A stretch of 35,128 nucleotides of DNA from Ruminococcus sp. (GCA_017534835.1 JAFXVT010000033.1:1-35128), one strand, 5' to 3'; numbered from the stretch's first letter, positions 7,800 to 16,983 are shown. Notes: generated by a model not told the origin, from the letters alone. Program-made: numbers and translations.

Positions 7800-7826
7800 C
7801 CCGGGCATCGGCTCGGGGATTTTTTT
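7800..7826 (+). terminator. Terminator upstream of the Ca2+ ATPase
   Basis: CCCGGGC (7800-7806) pairs with GCTCGGG (7811-7817) around an ATCG loop, followed by GA and seven T residues (7820-7826). It lies 80 bp before the ATPase start, and no convincing promoter lies between, so read-through or attenuation may control the ATPase. Confidence 0.75.
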
Positions 7827-7905
7827 GTCCCAAAACGGCGCGGGTAATAATCCGCAGAAGCTCCGCATAACATTTAGCGATAGCTGTTTTGAAGGAGTGA
7901 ACGAT

Positions 7906-10542
7906 ATGGGACTTACCGAAAAAGAGGCGTGCGAGCGCCTGAAGGCTGACGGAAAAAACGTCCTCGGCGACAAAAAGAAGGTGGGCGCGGTAAAAATATT
8001 CATCGGTCAGTTCAAGGACGTTATGGTGATGATACTTCTCGGAGCTACGGTCGTTTCAGTGGCTCTCGGCGAGGTCTCGGACGCGGTGACGATAATCCTC
8101 ATCGTCCTGCTGAACGCGATACTCGGCTTCATTCAGGAGTTCCGCACCGAGCATACGCTCGAGGCGCTGCGGTCGATGACTGCTCCGACCGCGAAGTGCT
8201 ACCGCGACGGAGTCCTGCGCGAGATAGAAGCGGAGCGCCTCGTGACGGGCGATGTGATCGAGCTCGAAGCCGGCGACAGGATCCCGGCGGACTGCGTTCT
8301 GCTGAGCGCCTACGGCTTCTTCGCGGACGAAGCGATTCTCACGGGCGAATCTGTTGCAGTCGCAAAAAAGACCGGTGATACGGCAGATACCGATAACAGC
8401 CTCAACAAGCCGAACATCGTATACTGCGGGACCTCCGCTGTCAAGGGTACGTGCAGCGCTCGTGTCATCGCGACAGGAAAGCGCACTCAGATGGGGCGCA
8501 TATCCGAAATGCTCGTTGACATCGACAAGGAGCTCACACCCCTGCAAAAACGGCTCGCGGAGCTCGGAAAGGTCGTCGCTGTCATCTGCCTCGTCGTATG
8601 CATAGCCGTTTTTGCGGCAGGTGTCCTGCGCGGCGAGGATGTTTTCGGTATGCTGATGACCGGTATCACCATCGCTATCGCAGCGATACCGGAGGGGCTG
8701 CCGGCGACTGTGACTATCGCGCTCGCACTCGCCGTGAGCAGGATGCTGAAGCAGAAGGCGCTCGTCAACAAGCTGCACAGCGTCGAAACTCTCGGCTGTA
8801 CGTCGGTCATCTGCTCCGACAAGACCGGAACTATCACCGAGAACAAAATGACCGTGACCGAGCTCGCGACCGCAGAAAGCCGCTATTATTTCAGCGGAAT
8901 GGGCTACAAAATTGCCGGTGGGGTAACGCACGGCGAGGAGAATATCTCTGTGAATCCGGTGACGGAAAAGGCTCTCACGGCGGCTCTGCGCTGCGGAGTC
9001 CTCTGCTCGGACGCGGCTATATCAAGCGGAAGACCGGCTTCATCCCGGCGGCGCGGAGCTCTCGGCGGCAAGGGCGAATGGGAGGTGACCGGTGACCCGA
9101 CTGAGGCAGCTATCCTTGTTGCGGCTGCTAAGGCAGGTATAACGAAGGAGTCACTCGAAGCCGGAGAGCCGCGCCTGAAGGAGTACCCGTTCGACAGCGA
9201 AACGCGGTTTATGGCGGTCCAGACTGCCGGAAAGTGTATGTATTACAAGGGCGCAGAGGAGGTCATTCTTCCGCGATGTGCGCAGTATCTCAGCGACAGC
9301 GGCGAGGTGCTCCCGCTCACGGCTGCCGTCCGCCGCGAGCTGTCAGAGCGCGTGAATGATATGTCCGACAGGGCACTTCGTGTGCTCGCGCTCGCTTACT
9401 GCGATACCGCGAGCTTCGAGCCGGAGCGCGGCGGACTCGTTTTCCTCGGGCTTACAGGTATGCTCGACCCTCCGCGTGAGGAGGCAAAGACCGCTATCCG
9501 CAAATGTGCGGCTGCTTCCGTCCGCACCGTGATGATAACCGGCGACCACAGGAATACAGCCGTTGCTGTCGCGAAAAAGGCAGGTCTGCTCCGGAACGGA
9601 ACAGCTGTCACCGGTGCGGAGCTCGACAGAATGTCCGACGCCGAGCTCGACCGCAATATCATGAAATACACTGTTTTTGCACGTGTCGAACCGGTGCATA
9701 AGCTGCGCATCGTCAGAAGCTTCAAGCGGCGCGGCGAGATAGTCACCATGACCGGCGACGGCGTGAACGATGCCCCGGCGGTAAAAGAGGCTGATGTAGG
9801 CGTGGCTATGGGAGTTACCGGCACTGACGTAACAAAGCAGGCGGCAGACGTGATACTCCTCGATGACAACCTTGCAACGCTCGTCAGCGCCGTCGAGCAG
9901 GGACGCTGCGTTTACGCGAATATCCGCAAATTCGTGCGTTATCTGCTGTCGTGCAACATCGGCGAGGTGCTCACGATGTTCGGCGGTATCATTATGGGAA
10001 TGCCGATAGTCCTGCTGCCGGCGCAGATACTCCTCGTCAACCTCGTCACGGACGGTCTGCCGGCGATAGCTCTCGGGCTTGAGCCGCCCGAAAAGGACAT
10101 TATGAGCCGTCCGCCGCGCCGCTCAACAGAGGGATTCTTCGCAGGCGGACTGATGTGGAAGATAGTGTTCAGGGGCATTTTTATCGGACTTTCCACGCTC
10201 GCTTCCTTCTCGATAGTCCTGCGGACGGGCGGAAGCCTTGAAGCCGGACGCACCGCCGCGCTCGTGACCCTCGTTATGTCACAGCTCATACACGTTTTTG
10301 AGTGCAGATCCGAAACAAAAACGCTGTTCGGCATAAACATATTCAGCAATATGCGGCTCGTACTCGCCGTGCTCGTTTCTGCGGCAGCACTTGCGGCGGC
10401 TGTGCTTATCCCGCAGCTCTGCACTGTATTCAGCACCGTGATGCTGACACGCGCTCAGCTGCTCACTGCCCTCGGGCTCAGCGCAGCAGTCCCCGTGCTC
10501 GGCAGCATCGCAAATCTCCTGTTCAGACCGAAGGAGAGATAA
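7906..10542 (+). CDS. SERCA-like type IIA calcium-transporting P-type ATPase
   Basis: An 878-residue membrane pump that would export Ca2+ at the cost of ATP. An actuator-domain TGES motif is near residue 147. Asp305 in SDKTGTITENKM is the phosphorylated residue. KGAEE in the nucleotide domain and MTGDGVNDAPAVKEADVG in the hinge complete the machinery. Calcium ligands match SERCA: PEGL in M4, CNIGEV in M5 (both Asn and Glu) and NLVTDGLP in M6, which argues for type IIA and two-site transport. The start is ATG 7906 with GAAGGAG eight bases upstream, and the N-terminal cation-ATPase domain begins right there. A basic, Ser/Gly-rich insert sits near residues 371-387. Codon use is richer in CpG than in the argG or xylanase genes. 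Other divalent cations remain possible. Confidence 0.9.
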   Translation: MGLTEKEACERLKADGKNVLGDKKKVGAVKIFIGQFKDVMVMILLGATVVSVALGEVSDAVTIILIVLLNAILGFIQEFRTEHTLEALRSMTAPTAKCYRDGVLREIEAERLVTGDVIELEAGDRIPADCVLLSAYGFFADEAILTGESVAVAKKTGDTADTDNSLNKPNIVYCGTSAVKGTCSARVIATGKRTQMGRISEMLVDIDKELTPLQKRLAELGKVVAVICLVVCIAVFAAGVLRGEDVFGMLMTGITIAIAAIPEGLPATVTIALALAVSRMLKQKALVNKLHSVETLGCTSVICSDKTGTITENKMTVTELATAESRYYFSGMGYKIAGGVTHGEENISVNPVTEKALTAALRCGVLCSDAAISSGRPASSRRRGALGGKGEWEVTGDPTEAAILVAAAKAGITKESLEAGEPRLKEYPFDSETRFMAVQTAGKCMYYKGAEEVILPRCAQYLSDSGEVLPLTAAVRRELSERVNDMSDRALRVLALAYCDTASFEPERGGLVFLGLTGMLDPPREEAKTAIRKCAAASVRTVMITGDHRNTAVAVAKKAGLLRNGTAVTGAELDRMSDAELDRNIMKYTVFARVEPVHKLRIVRSFKRRGEIVTMTGDGVNDAPAVKEADVGVAMGVTGTDVTKQAADVILLDDNLATLVSAVEQGRCVYANIRKFVRYLLSCNIGEVLTMFGGIIMGMPIVLLPAQILLVNLVTDGLPAIALGLEPPEKDIMSRPPRRSTEGFFAGGLMWKIVFRGIFIGLSTLASFSIVLRTGGSLEAGRTAALVTLVMSQLIHVFECRSETKTLFGINIFSNMRLVLAVLVSAAALAAAVLIPQLCTVFSTVMLTRAQLLTALGLSAAVPVLGSIANLLFRPKER

Positions 10543-10583
10543 AAAAAGGACTGATAAGAGCCTGTCTTATCAGTCCTTTTTTA
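10543..10583. terminator. Shared bidirectional terminator
   Basis: A perfect 12-bp stem GGACTGATAAGA/TCTTATCAGTCC (10548-10559 and 10565-10576) is flanked by A and T runs, so it works on both strands. It separates the convergent ATPase and zinc-ribbon genes. Confidence 0.95.
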
Positions 10584-10591
10584 TGTAATGC

Positions 10592-10993
10592 TCAATAGTT
10601 CGCAGCTGCACCTGCTCCGAGAACGAGCGGGATAAGTATCGCAATTGCTGTGATGATAAGTGCGATGATAGTGACTATCGCAATAACGAGCAGATTTGCC
10701 TTTGCAAAGTTCTTAGCGGACGGATCTGTTGCAGCGAGAGCCATAATGATGAGTCCGATAAGCGGAAGGAAACCGAGGAGGAGCATCCAGCCTATCCAGC
10801 CGCCCACGCTCGTTGTGTTCACTGCCTGCGGAACTGAGATGTTGTTGTATACGGGCTGAGGCTGCGGACGGGGAGCCGCCTGCATAGGTGCCGGCTGTAC
10901 GGGACCTGCCGGAGCCGGGTTCTGTGCTACTGCGCCGCAGGTGGGGCAGAACTTGCCTGTGAATTCAGTTTTGCAATTGTAACAAACTGCCAT
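10592..10993 (-). CDS. Zinc-ribbon membrane protein of unknown function
   Basis: A 133-residue protein. An N-terminal zinc ribbon has CYNCKTEFTGKFCPTCG, i.e. CxxC-x8-CxxC at residues 4-18. A Pro/Ala/Gln-rich linker follows (about 25-60), then two hydrophobic helices (about 68-88 and 102-126) separated by the polar stretch TDPSAKNFAKAN. This is a common Firmicutes layout for small membrane proteins whose role is unknown. The start is ATG 10993, preceded by AGGAGG. A longer reading from an upstream ATG lacks a ribosome site. It has its own promoter (11045-11073) and shares a terminator with the convergent ATPase. Confidence 0.8.
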   Translation of the reverse strand: MAVCYNCKTEFTGKFCPTCGAVAQNPAPAGPVQPAPMQAAPRPQPQPVYNNISVPQAVNTTSVGGWIGWMLLLGFLPLIGLIIMALAATDPSAKNFAKANLLVIAIVTIIALIITAIAILIPLVLGAGAAANY

Positions 10994-11044
10994 GATATAA
11001 ACCTCCTGATAAAAACAATGCCGAGCATTGCCGAATTTACACAT

Positions 11045-11073
11045 ATTATATCACACAATAAACCAAATAGCAA
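11045..11073 (-). promoter_or_regulatory. Promoter of the zinc-ribbon membrane protein
   Basis: Minus-strand TTGCTA (11068-11073), 17-bp spacer, TATAAT (11045-11050), about 50 bp before the start codon. Confidence 0.8.
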
Positions 11074-11181
11074 GTACCGCAGCAAAAAAAGTTTCTCCCC
11101 CGGACAGTCCGTAATGTAACATCAGTGCGTTCCCGATACACAAAAAAGCAAATAAATGCACGTTTTCAGCGTATTTTGTCA

Positions 11182-11210
11182 TTGAATCCTGACCTTTTTT
11201 GTGATATAAT
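11182..11210 (+). promoter_or_regulatory. Promoter of the GH43 arabinanase gene
   Basis: TTGAAT (11182-11187), 17-bp spacer, TATAAT (11205-11210), 60 bp before the start codon. It is arranged divergently from the zinc-ribbon gene promoter. Confidence 0.85.
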
Positions 11211-11270
11211 GAAATAAAATGTTAGGGCAAAAGATCATTTTCTTTGACTTATGCGCTGAAAGGAGTAAAA

Positions 11271-14033
11271 ATGAAGCTTAACAGACTTATCTCACTTGCT
11301 GTTGCAGGCTGTCTCGTCTGCGGAAGCGCCGCTTTCGGCAGTTCTCCGATGTACAGGGCTGACGCCGCCGGCACCCGTGTTTCCGTTCACGACCCCTCTG
11401 TCATAAAGAACGGCAATACATATTACGTTTTCGGCTCGCATATCGATGCCGCAAAAACTACCGACCTTCAGAACTGGAGGACCTTCACAAACGGCTATGC
11501 AAGGACCAACAACGTCGAATTCGGCAACCTCTCGCAGAATCTCGCAAAGGCGTTCGCGTGGTCCGGCGAGGATCTCGAGGACTGTAAGGGCGGATTCGCA
11601 GTGTGGGCTCCCGATGTCATCTGGAACCCCGATTACGTCAACAAGGACGGGAGCAAGGGCGCTTATCTGATGTATTTCTGTACATCGTCGACGTATATCC
11701 GCTCTGTCATCGGTTTTGCCGCCGCAAAGAATATCGAGGGTCCGTACACCTTCGTGGATACCCTCATCTATTCCGGATTCACCAACAATGACAGCTACGC
11801 AACGAGCGATACCAAGCGCGTCAATCGCAAGTACACCTCAACGAACGTGGACGAGCTCATCGCGCAGGGACAGGTGACCTTCAACAACAGCTGGTTCAAC
11901 AGGGACAACTTCAACAACCAGCTCTTCCCCAACGCTATCGACCCGACTATCTACTACGGCACCGACGGGAAGATGTATATGTGCTACGGCTCGTGGTCGG
12001 GCGGCATATTCTCGCTTGAGGTCGACCCAAAGACAGGCTACCTCATACACCCCAAGACCGGAACGACCTCAGACGGACGTATGGTCGACAGCTACTTCGG
12101 AACGAAGATCTCCGGCGGCTACGGCAAATCCGGCGAGGGTCCGTTCATCGAATACAACGCCGATACCGGCTACTATTACCTCTGGGTGACATTCGGCGGT
12201 CTCTTCTCTGACGGCGGATATAATATGCGAGTTTTCCGCTCAAAGAGCCCTCTCGGTCCTTTCACTGACCCTGCCGGAAGACAGGCTGTGCTCCCGACGA
12301 ATCCGAATCTTGACAGCACAGGTCTGAAGGTGATGGGCAACTACAAATTCAGCTCGCTCAACAAGGCTTATATGGCGTGCGGACACAACTCTGTCCTGCG
12401 CGACGATGACGGACAGTGGTATCTTTTCTACCACGCACGCTTCGATGACGGCTCGGAATATCACGAGGTCCGCGTTCATCAGATGTATTTCAACGAGGAC
12501 GGCTGGCCTGTTGTTACGCCGTTTGAATACAGCGGAGACACCCTCTCCTCCGGCGGCTACGATGTGACTGACATCGCCGGCGACTACGAATTCATCAATC
12601 ACGGCAATTCCACAGATGGAAAGATAATCGGCTATCAGAACATCTCGCTCAGCGCTGACGGTAAGATCTCCGGAGCAGTTTCCGGAAGCTGGGAACAGGA
12701 CGCAGGCTCGTCCGCGGCAACGATAACCGTCGGCGGTCAGACCTATAAGGGCTATTTCCTCGCAGCTAAGAACGAATCCGGCAAAAAGGTGATGTCGTTC
12801 ACGGCTGTCGGAAGCAATAATCAGACGATATGGGGCGCACAGAACAAGGAATTTACAGGCAAGGAGCGCTCAGGGGCTGCCGCAGACTACACAGACCACA
12901 ACTCTCAGCTCGTTCTCGCGGAGGATACTCTCGGCGAGCTGAGCAAGAGCTTCACCCTCAGCGGCACTGAACTGCTCAGCGGTGTACCCTACTACATCAC
13001 CAACGTAAACAGCGGACTTGCTATCGACCTGCCCAACGGCGCTCTCGACGAGGGCACGAATATCCAGCAGTGGGATGTGAACAAGCTGTGGGCTCAGCAG
13101 TGGAGGATAACCGCTGTTGACGATGAATGGTGCAGGATCGTTTCAATGGGCGACGAGAGCAAGTGCATCGCAGTCGCAAGTGCAACTGCCGCGGACGGCA
13201 CAAACGTCGAATTGCAGACCTATACCGGCGCTGACAACCAGCTGTTCAAGATAGTGAAGAGCGGTTCAAATTACGGTATCGTTTCCAAATGCTCGAACGG
13301 CAGCGGTGCGCTCGACGTTTTCGAGTGGTCAAAGGAAAACGGCGGAAATATCAACCAGTACGCATACCACGAATACAACTGCCAGCTCTGGGATATAACG
13401 CCTGTGCGTCCAGAAGTCACCTCCGGGATCCACTATGCACTGAAGAATCCCGAGACGGGTATGTATGTGAGCATCGGTCCGAAATATGAACTGAAAATGG
13501 ACTATGAACCTTTCGACTGGCTCATTTCCGGCGGCAGCGGAAGTTACTACATCGGAATGGATATGGGCGATGCTGTACCGATAAATCCGGTCTATGTCGG
13601 TGTTGAGAACAACAGCACCGAAAACGGCGCGGGTGTGGCATATATGAGTATGAGCTCTTCCGACGGAGCTAAAATGAAGCTCATCTGCAACAAGGACGGC
13701 ACATATTCGATCCTCACACCCTCGACCGATCACAAGTCCGCACTTTCTGTTACCGAGCTCTCCTCCGGAAGAGTGATACAGCAGTGGGAATATGTGGGCG
13801 GCGAAAATCAGAAATTCGTGCTCGAGCCCTATATCCCTCCGTTCACAAGGATAGACGGCGACATCAACCGTGACGGCGCGATGACTATAGCAGACCTCGT
13901 TATGCTCCAGGAATTCCTGCTCGGAAAGAGAAAGACGCTTCCCGACTGGCAAGCCGGAGACTTCGACGAGGACGGAAGGCTCGATACCTTCGACCTCGTA
14001 CAGCTCAGACAGTGGCTCGTAAACAGAGCATAA
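11271..14033 (+). CDS. Cellulosomal GH43 arabinanase with two ricin-type lectin repeats and dockerin
   Basis: A secreted 920-residue enzyme, probably an endo- or exo-1,5-alpha-L-arabinanase acting on pectin side chains. The signal peptide ends near YRADAAG. The GH43 propeller (about 35-425) has Asp41 (HDPSV, general base), Asp224 (NAIDPTIYY) and Glu289 (GEGPFIEY, general acid), the usual arabinanase spacing. A small beta-barrel follows (about 435-555), as in Abn2-type arabinanases. A ricin-B/CBM13 lectin domain covers about 568-715 with QQW and QLW motifs, and a second, more divergent beta-trefoil-like region covers 718-855 with one QQW. A C-terminal dockerin (about 858-920) has GDINRDG and GDFDEDG calcium loops. 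The start is ATG 11271 after AAAGGAG. It is monocistronic, and substrate specificity within GH43 is inferred. Confidence 0.9.
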   Translation: MKLNRLISLAVAGCLVCGSAAFGSSPMYRADAAGTRVSVHDPSVIKNGNTYYVFGSHIDAAKTTDLQNWRTFTNGYARTNNVEFGNLSQNLAKAFAWSGEDLEDCKGGFAVWAPDVIWNPDYVNKDGSKGAYLMYFCTSSTYIRSVIGFAAAKNIEGPYTFVDTLIYSGFTNNDSYATSDTKRVNRKYTSTNVDELIAQGQVTFNNSWFNRDNFNNQLFPNAIDPTIYYGTDGKMYMCYGSWSGGIFSLEVDPKTGYLIHPKTGTTSDGRMVDSYFGTKISGGYGKSGEGPFIEYNADTGYYYLWVTFGGLFSDGGYNMRVFRSKSPLGPFTDPAGRQAVLPTNPNLDSTGLKVMGNYKFSSLNKAYMACGHNSVLRDDDGQWYLFYHARFDDGSEYHEVRVHQMYFNEDGWPVVTPFEYSGDTLSSGGYDVTDIAGDYEFINHGNSTDGKIIGYQNISLSADGKISGAVSGSWEQDAGSSAATITVGGQTYKGYFLAAKNESGKKVMSFTAVGSNNQTIWGAQNKEFTGKERSGAAADYTDHNSQLVLAEDTLGELSKSFTLSGTELLSGVPYYITNVNSGLAIDLPNGALDEGTNIQQWDVNKLWAQQWRITAVDDEWCRIVSMGDESKCIAVASATAADGTNVELQTYTGADNQLFKIVKSGSNYGIVSKCSNGSGALDVFEWSKENGGNINQYAYHEYNCQLWDITPVRPEVTSGIHYALKNPETGMYVSIGPKYELKMDYEPFDWLISGGSGSYYIGMDMGDAVPINPVYVGVENNSTENGAGVAYMSMSSSDGAKMKLICNKDGTYSILTPSTDHKSALSVTELSSGRVIQQWEYVGGENQKFVLEPYIPPFTRIDGDINRDGAMTIADLVMLQEFLLGKRKTLPDWQAGDFDEDGRLDTFDLVQLRQWLVNRA

Positions 14034-14152
14034 TGCAAATAAAGGCGCACCTCTGAGAGGGAGCTCCATTTCGCCCCGGATCCGCAGACTTGCAAGGCTC
14101 TGCGTTTCCTTTAGGCTCCCAGCTTTGAACCGAATATTTCTTTGACAAACTT

Positions 14153-14182
14153 AAAGTCCCCGAGCTGATGCCCGGGGACTTT
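14153..14182. terminator. Shared terminator between arabinanase and pectate lyase
   Basis: AAAGTCCCCG pairs with CGGGGACTTT in a 10-bp stem around a GC-rich loop, between the two convergent genes. T-rich flanks are modest on both strands. Confidence 0.8.
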
Positions 14183-14187
14183 GTGCA

Positions 14188-16728
14188 TTATTGCTGTGTG
14201 ACTATCTTTCTGAGTGTGATGAGGTCGAAGGTGTCTACCGCACCGTCGGGCGTGAGGTCGGCAAGAGCGGCTTCCGCCTCGGAGAGGGGAGTCTTGCCGA
14301 GCAGGTGAGCGCTGAGCTTTACAAGGTCAGCGACTCCGACCTCGCCGTCGGAGTTGATATCGCCGATGAGCGGCTCCGGCTCGATGTTGTCGGGGGTCGC
14401 GAGAGCGAAGAAGTTCACGCACTGATAGGTCTGACCGTTGCTTCCGAGAGTGACGGTCTCGCCCTTGCTGATGTGCTTATCATAAATGGCGAAATCAATA
14501 CCGGTCGAGGCACTGAGCATCGTCCTCATATGCGTGTAGTCCGCGAGCCAGTCGGGAGCTTTTTCGACACGGCTGTCGAGCGCGATGTGAAGGGTCATAT
14601 CGGCTCCGGCGGTGAAGGTCGCTGTATCGCCGGTCGTACCCTTTGCGCTGCACGCTGTCATAAGTATCTCAGAGCCGGCGAGGTTTGACTGTATCTGTTC
14701 AATCGTGAAATCGCGGTCGCCGAAAATGAGCGAGCCGGTGTTTGCATTTCTGCCGATATTCCACGAATCGGGGAGAGCCTGTTCAGTGACCTGAACGTCC
14801 TTGAAGAGGTCGCCGCTCAGCGGTATCTTATCCGCGCCGAACACGAAGCTCTTCACGTTCGTGAGATAGCCCTCGCCGCCTGTGAATTTCAGATACAGGT
14901 TGTGGATACCGCTTATCTCTGAAATATTCGTTTCAAAATCGTGGTAATCCGAGAAGCCGTTTGTGCCGGGATAGCTTATCTTTGCGGCAGGTTCGCCGTT
15001 CATACTGTCGAGGTAGAGCTCAACAGTGCAGGGATTTCCGCTCATATAGCCGCGGAACGACCTTGCTCCGTCTCCGAAATCGACCTTGCGGTACATAGCC
15101 CAGTCGCCGTTTTCGATGAAGGCGATGTTTGTGTTGTTCGTGCTGAACTCCTCGACGCGGATACCCTCCTGCTCGGCGAAGGTGTCAGCGTATATCTTCT
15201 CAAACGCTGAAACTGCCGGAACAGGCGGCTGTACAGGTCCGGAGCTCTCGGGCGAGAGCTTCACGACTCCCTCGGGGAAGGAGTTCACGGTGAGGTCGTT
15301 GATGTAGTATTCGATGTTCATATAGCCCTGACCGCAGTAATCGCCGGCGTAATCTGTCGGGTCAGTCGGGTCGAGACCGCGTGCTGTCTCCCAGTCATCA
15401 GCCATACCGTCGCTATCGGTATCTGTTATCTCCTTCGATGTGATACCGGCAGGGTAGGAATATGTCACGCCGCATTTGATATTGTACTTGTTGAGGTCGG
15501 TGACTGAGCCGTTGTATGCCGCTGTGCCGGAGCACTGACCTGTTCCGTTCTTTGTCTCCTCGGCGCACTGACGGTCGATAGCCGTTCTCTTGTCGGGTGA
15601 GATGCCGTTTCCGGCGAAGCTGATAACGTGCTCGTATGAAGCCTCGGCGCTCTCACAGCCGACAGTTGTTGAGATGTTCTCGCCGTCGAGGTTTATCGTA
15701 AACGGGGAATTGCTCTTCAGACCGTCCTTTGTTATGCCGAGACCGCTCTTGACCGTGATGCCGTCCCAGTTGTTATAGGTTATGCCGTGGAGCGAGCCGT
15801 CCTTGTTGATGAGGCGGTTCCCGGCGCAGTAGACCTTGAAATTCTCGGGCTTTGTGGTGCTGTCAACGTCTATCCAGTGATAGCCGCCGGTCGTGGAATT
15901 TCCGGCTTTGAGGGTATTATTCACGTAGTTCACGTGACCGATAGTTCCGTAAGCTGTCTGATAGCCCCAGTCGTAGATGATGTTGTTGGTGAAGTCGGCA
16001 ACGCCTGTGCCGGGTATCTTTCCGCGGAAATTGCGCGAAACGTTGTGTATGATGAGGTTGTGGTCGAAGCTGAGGCTGCTGTTGCCCATCATTATACCGA
16101 AGCCGTGTATGCCCTTGTCGTGTCCGCCCCACGAGTTAGCCGGACCGATGACGGAATACTGCACGGTATAGTTGCTGTTATTGGAGTAGAGACCCCACTG
16201 TTCGTCCGAAGCCCAGCCAACAGAGCAGTGGTCGACGATAGAGTTTGCGCCCTTAGAGCCGCCCCAAGCGTCGTTTCCGGAGCTCGTCGCATTATACGGA
16301 CCGGGGCGCGAGCTGATGTAGCGGCAGATGATATTGTCGCCGCCGAAAGCCATTTTGTAGTTTTTCAGCGTGATACCGCTGCCGCCGGGAGCGGTCTGTC
16401 CGGCGATAGTGATGTTGCCCATAGCCGAGACTGCACTCTTGAGCTCGATAGTTCCGCCGACGTCGAAAACGACGATACGGTTCGATTTGCTGACCGCATC
16501 GCGGAACGAGCCTGTGCCGCTGTCGTTGAGGTTCGTTACGTGATAGACCTGTCCGCCGCGTCCGCCCGTGGCGTATTTACCGCCGCCGACAGCTCCCGGA
16601 AATGCGAGGAGCTTTCCTGCCGCAGAAGCCGTCATTGCAGTTTTTGCCGGAACAGCCGCCGAAGCTCCGCCGAGCAGCGTGATGATACCGGTGAGAGCGG
16701 CTGTGAGGCGCCTTATCTTAGTGTTCAT
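14188..16728 (-). CDS. Cellulosomal pectate lyase with CBM6-like module and dockerin
   Basis: A secreted 846-residue protein that would cleave polygalacturonate by beta-elimination. The signal peptide ends around TAMTASAAG. A right-handed beta-helix lyase domain (about 38-430) matches the PL1-like pectate lyases: FPGAVGGGKYATGGRGG opening, DHCSVGWASDEQ (acidic calcium-binding patch) and SRNFRGKIPG with the conserved Arg residues. A thrombospondin type-3-like calcium motif DTDSDGMADDWE lies at about 436-447. A CBM6-like module follows (about 520-650), then an unassigned beta-rich module (about 655-780), and a dockerin (about 787-846) with GDINSDG and ADLTPDG loops; the second loop is degenerate. 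The start is ATG 16728 after GGAGGG; a longer frame upstream has no support. It is transcribed from its own promoter, divergent from the VWA lipoprotein. Confidence 0.9.
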   Translation of the reverse strand: MNTKIRRLTAALTGIITLLGGASAAVPAKTAMTASAAGKLLAFPGAVGGGKYATGGRGGQVYHVTNLNDSGTGSFRDAVSKSNRIVVFDVGGTIELKSAVSAMGNITIAGQTAPGGSGITLKNYKMAFGGDNIICRYISSRPGPYNATSSGNDAWGGSKGANSIVDHCSVGWASDEQWGLYSNNSNYTVQYSVIGPANSWGGHDKGIHGFGIMMGNSSLSFDHNLIIHNVSRNFRGKIPGTGVADFTNNIIYDWGYQTAYGTIGHVNYVNNTLKAGNSTTGGYHWIDVDSTTKPENFKVYCAGNRLINKDGSLHGITYNNWDGITVKSGLGITKDGLKSNSPFTINLDGENISTTVGCESAEASYEHVISFAGNGISPDKRTAIDRQCAEETKNGTGQCSGTAAYNGSVTDLNKYNIKCGVTYSYPAGITSKEITDTDSDGMADDWETARGLDPTDPTDYAGDYCGQGYMNIEYYINDLTVNSFPEGVVKLSPESSGPVQPPVPAVSAFEKIYADTFAEQEGIRVEEFSTNNTNIAFIENGDWAMYRKVDFGDGARSFRGYMSGNPCTVELYLDSMNGEPAAKISYPGTNGFSDYHDFETNISEISGIHNLYLKFTGGEGYLTNVKSFVFGADKIPLSGDLFKDVQVTEQALPDSWNIGRNANTGSLIFGDRDFTIEQIQSNLAGSEILMTACSAKGTTGDTATFTAGADMTLHIALDSRVEKAPDWLADYTHMRTMLSASTGIDFAIYDKHISKGETVTLGSNGQTYQCVNFFALATPDNIEPEPLIGDINSDGEVGVADLVKLSAHLLGKTPLSEAEAALADLTPDGAVDTFDLITLRKIVTQQ

Positions 16729-16777
16729 TGCTATCCCTCCAGATATTGATATTTGCGAACATATTTCCCTATTATGG

Positions 16778-16806
16778 ATTATACCGCATAATCGTGCAGA
16801 AATCAA
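16778..16806 (-). promoter_or_regulatory. Promoter of the pectate lyase gene
   Basis: Minus-strand TTGATT (16801-16806), 17-bp spacer, TATAAT (16778-16783). The 317-bp region to the divergent VWA gene also holds a perfect CAGAATTCTG palindrome (16880-16889) and three TTCCGG repeats of unknown meaning. Confidence 0.85.
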
Positions 16807-16954
16807 TGATAAATCCTATTTAATTTGTGTACTTTTTTGCTAAACTGACAGAAAAGGTGCAAACGGAGCTCAATTATGTCAGAATTCTGTAATTTTTTTC
16901 CGGGATAGTAACATTTCCGGCGTATTTTGTTCCGGAACTGACAATTCTCTGTTA

Positions 16955-16983
16955 TTGCAATACACAGGCACTTCCGGTATAAT
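16955..16983 (+). promoter_or_regulatory. Promoter of the VWA lipoprotein gene
   Basis: TTGCAA (16955-16960), 17-bp spacer, TATAAT (16978-16983). The transcript leader starts with a 7-bp hairpin, CTCCCCT/AGGGGAG (17001-17027), ending three bases before the AAAGGAG ribosome site, which may stabilise the mRNA or affect initiation. Confidence 0.85.

Noticed and set aside
15787-16749. 320-residue open frame on the plus strand opposite the pectate lyase
   Set aside because: It lies wholly antisense to a well-supported secreted enzyme, has no ribosome site or recognisable motif, and arises from the GC-rich third-position bias of the real gene.
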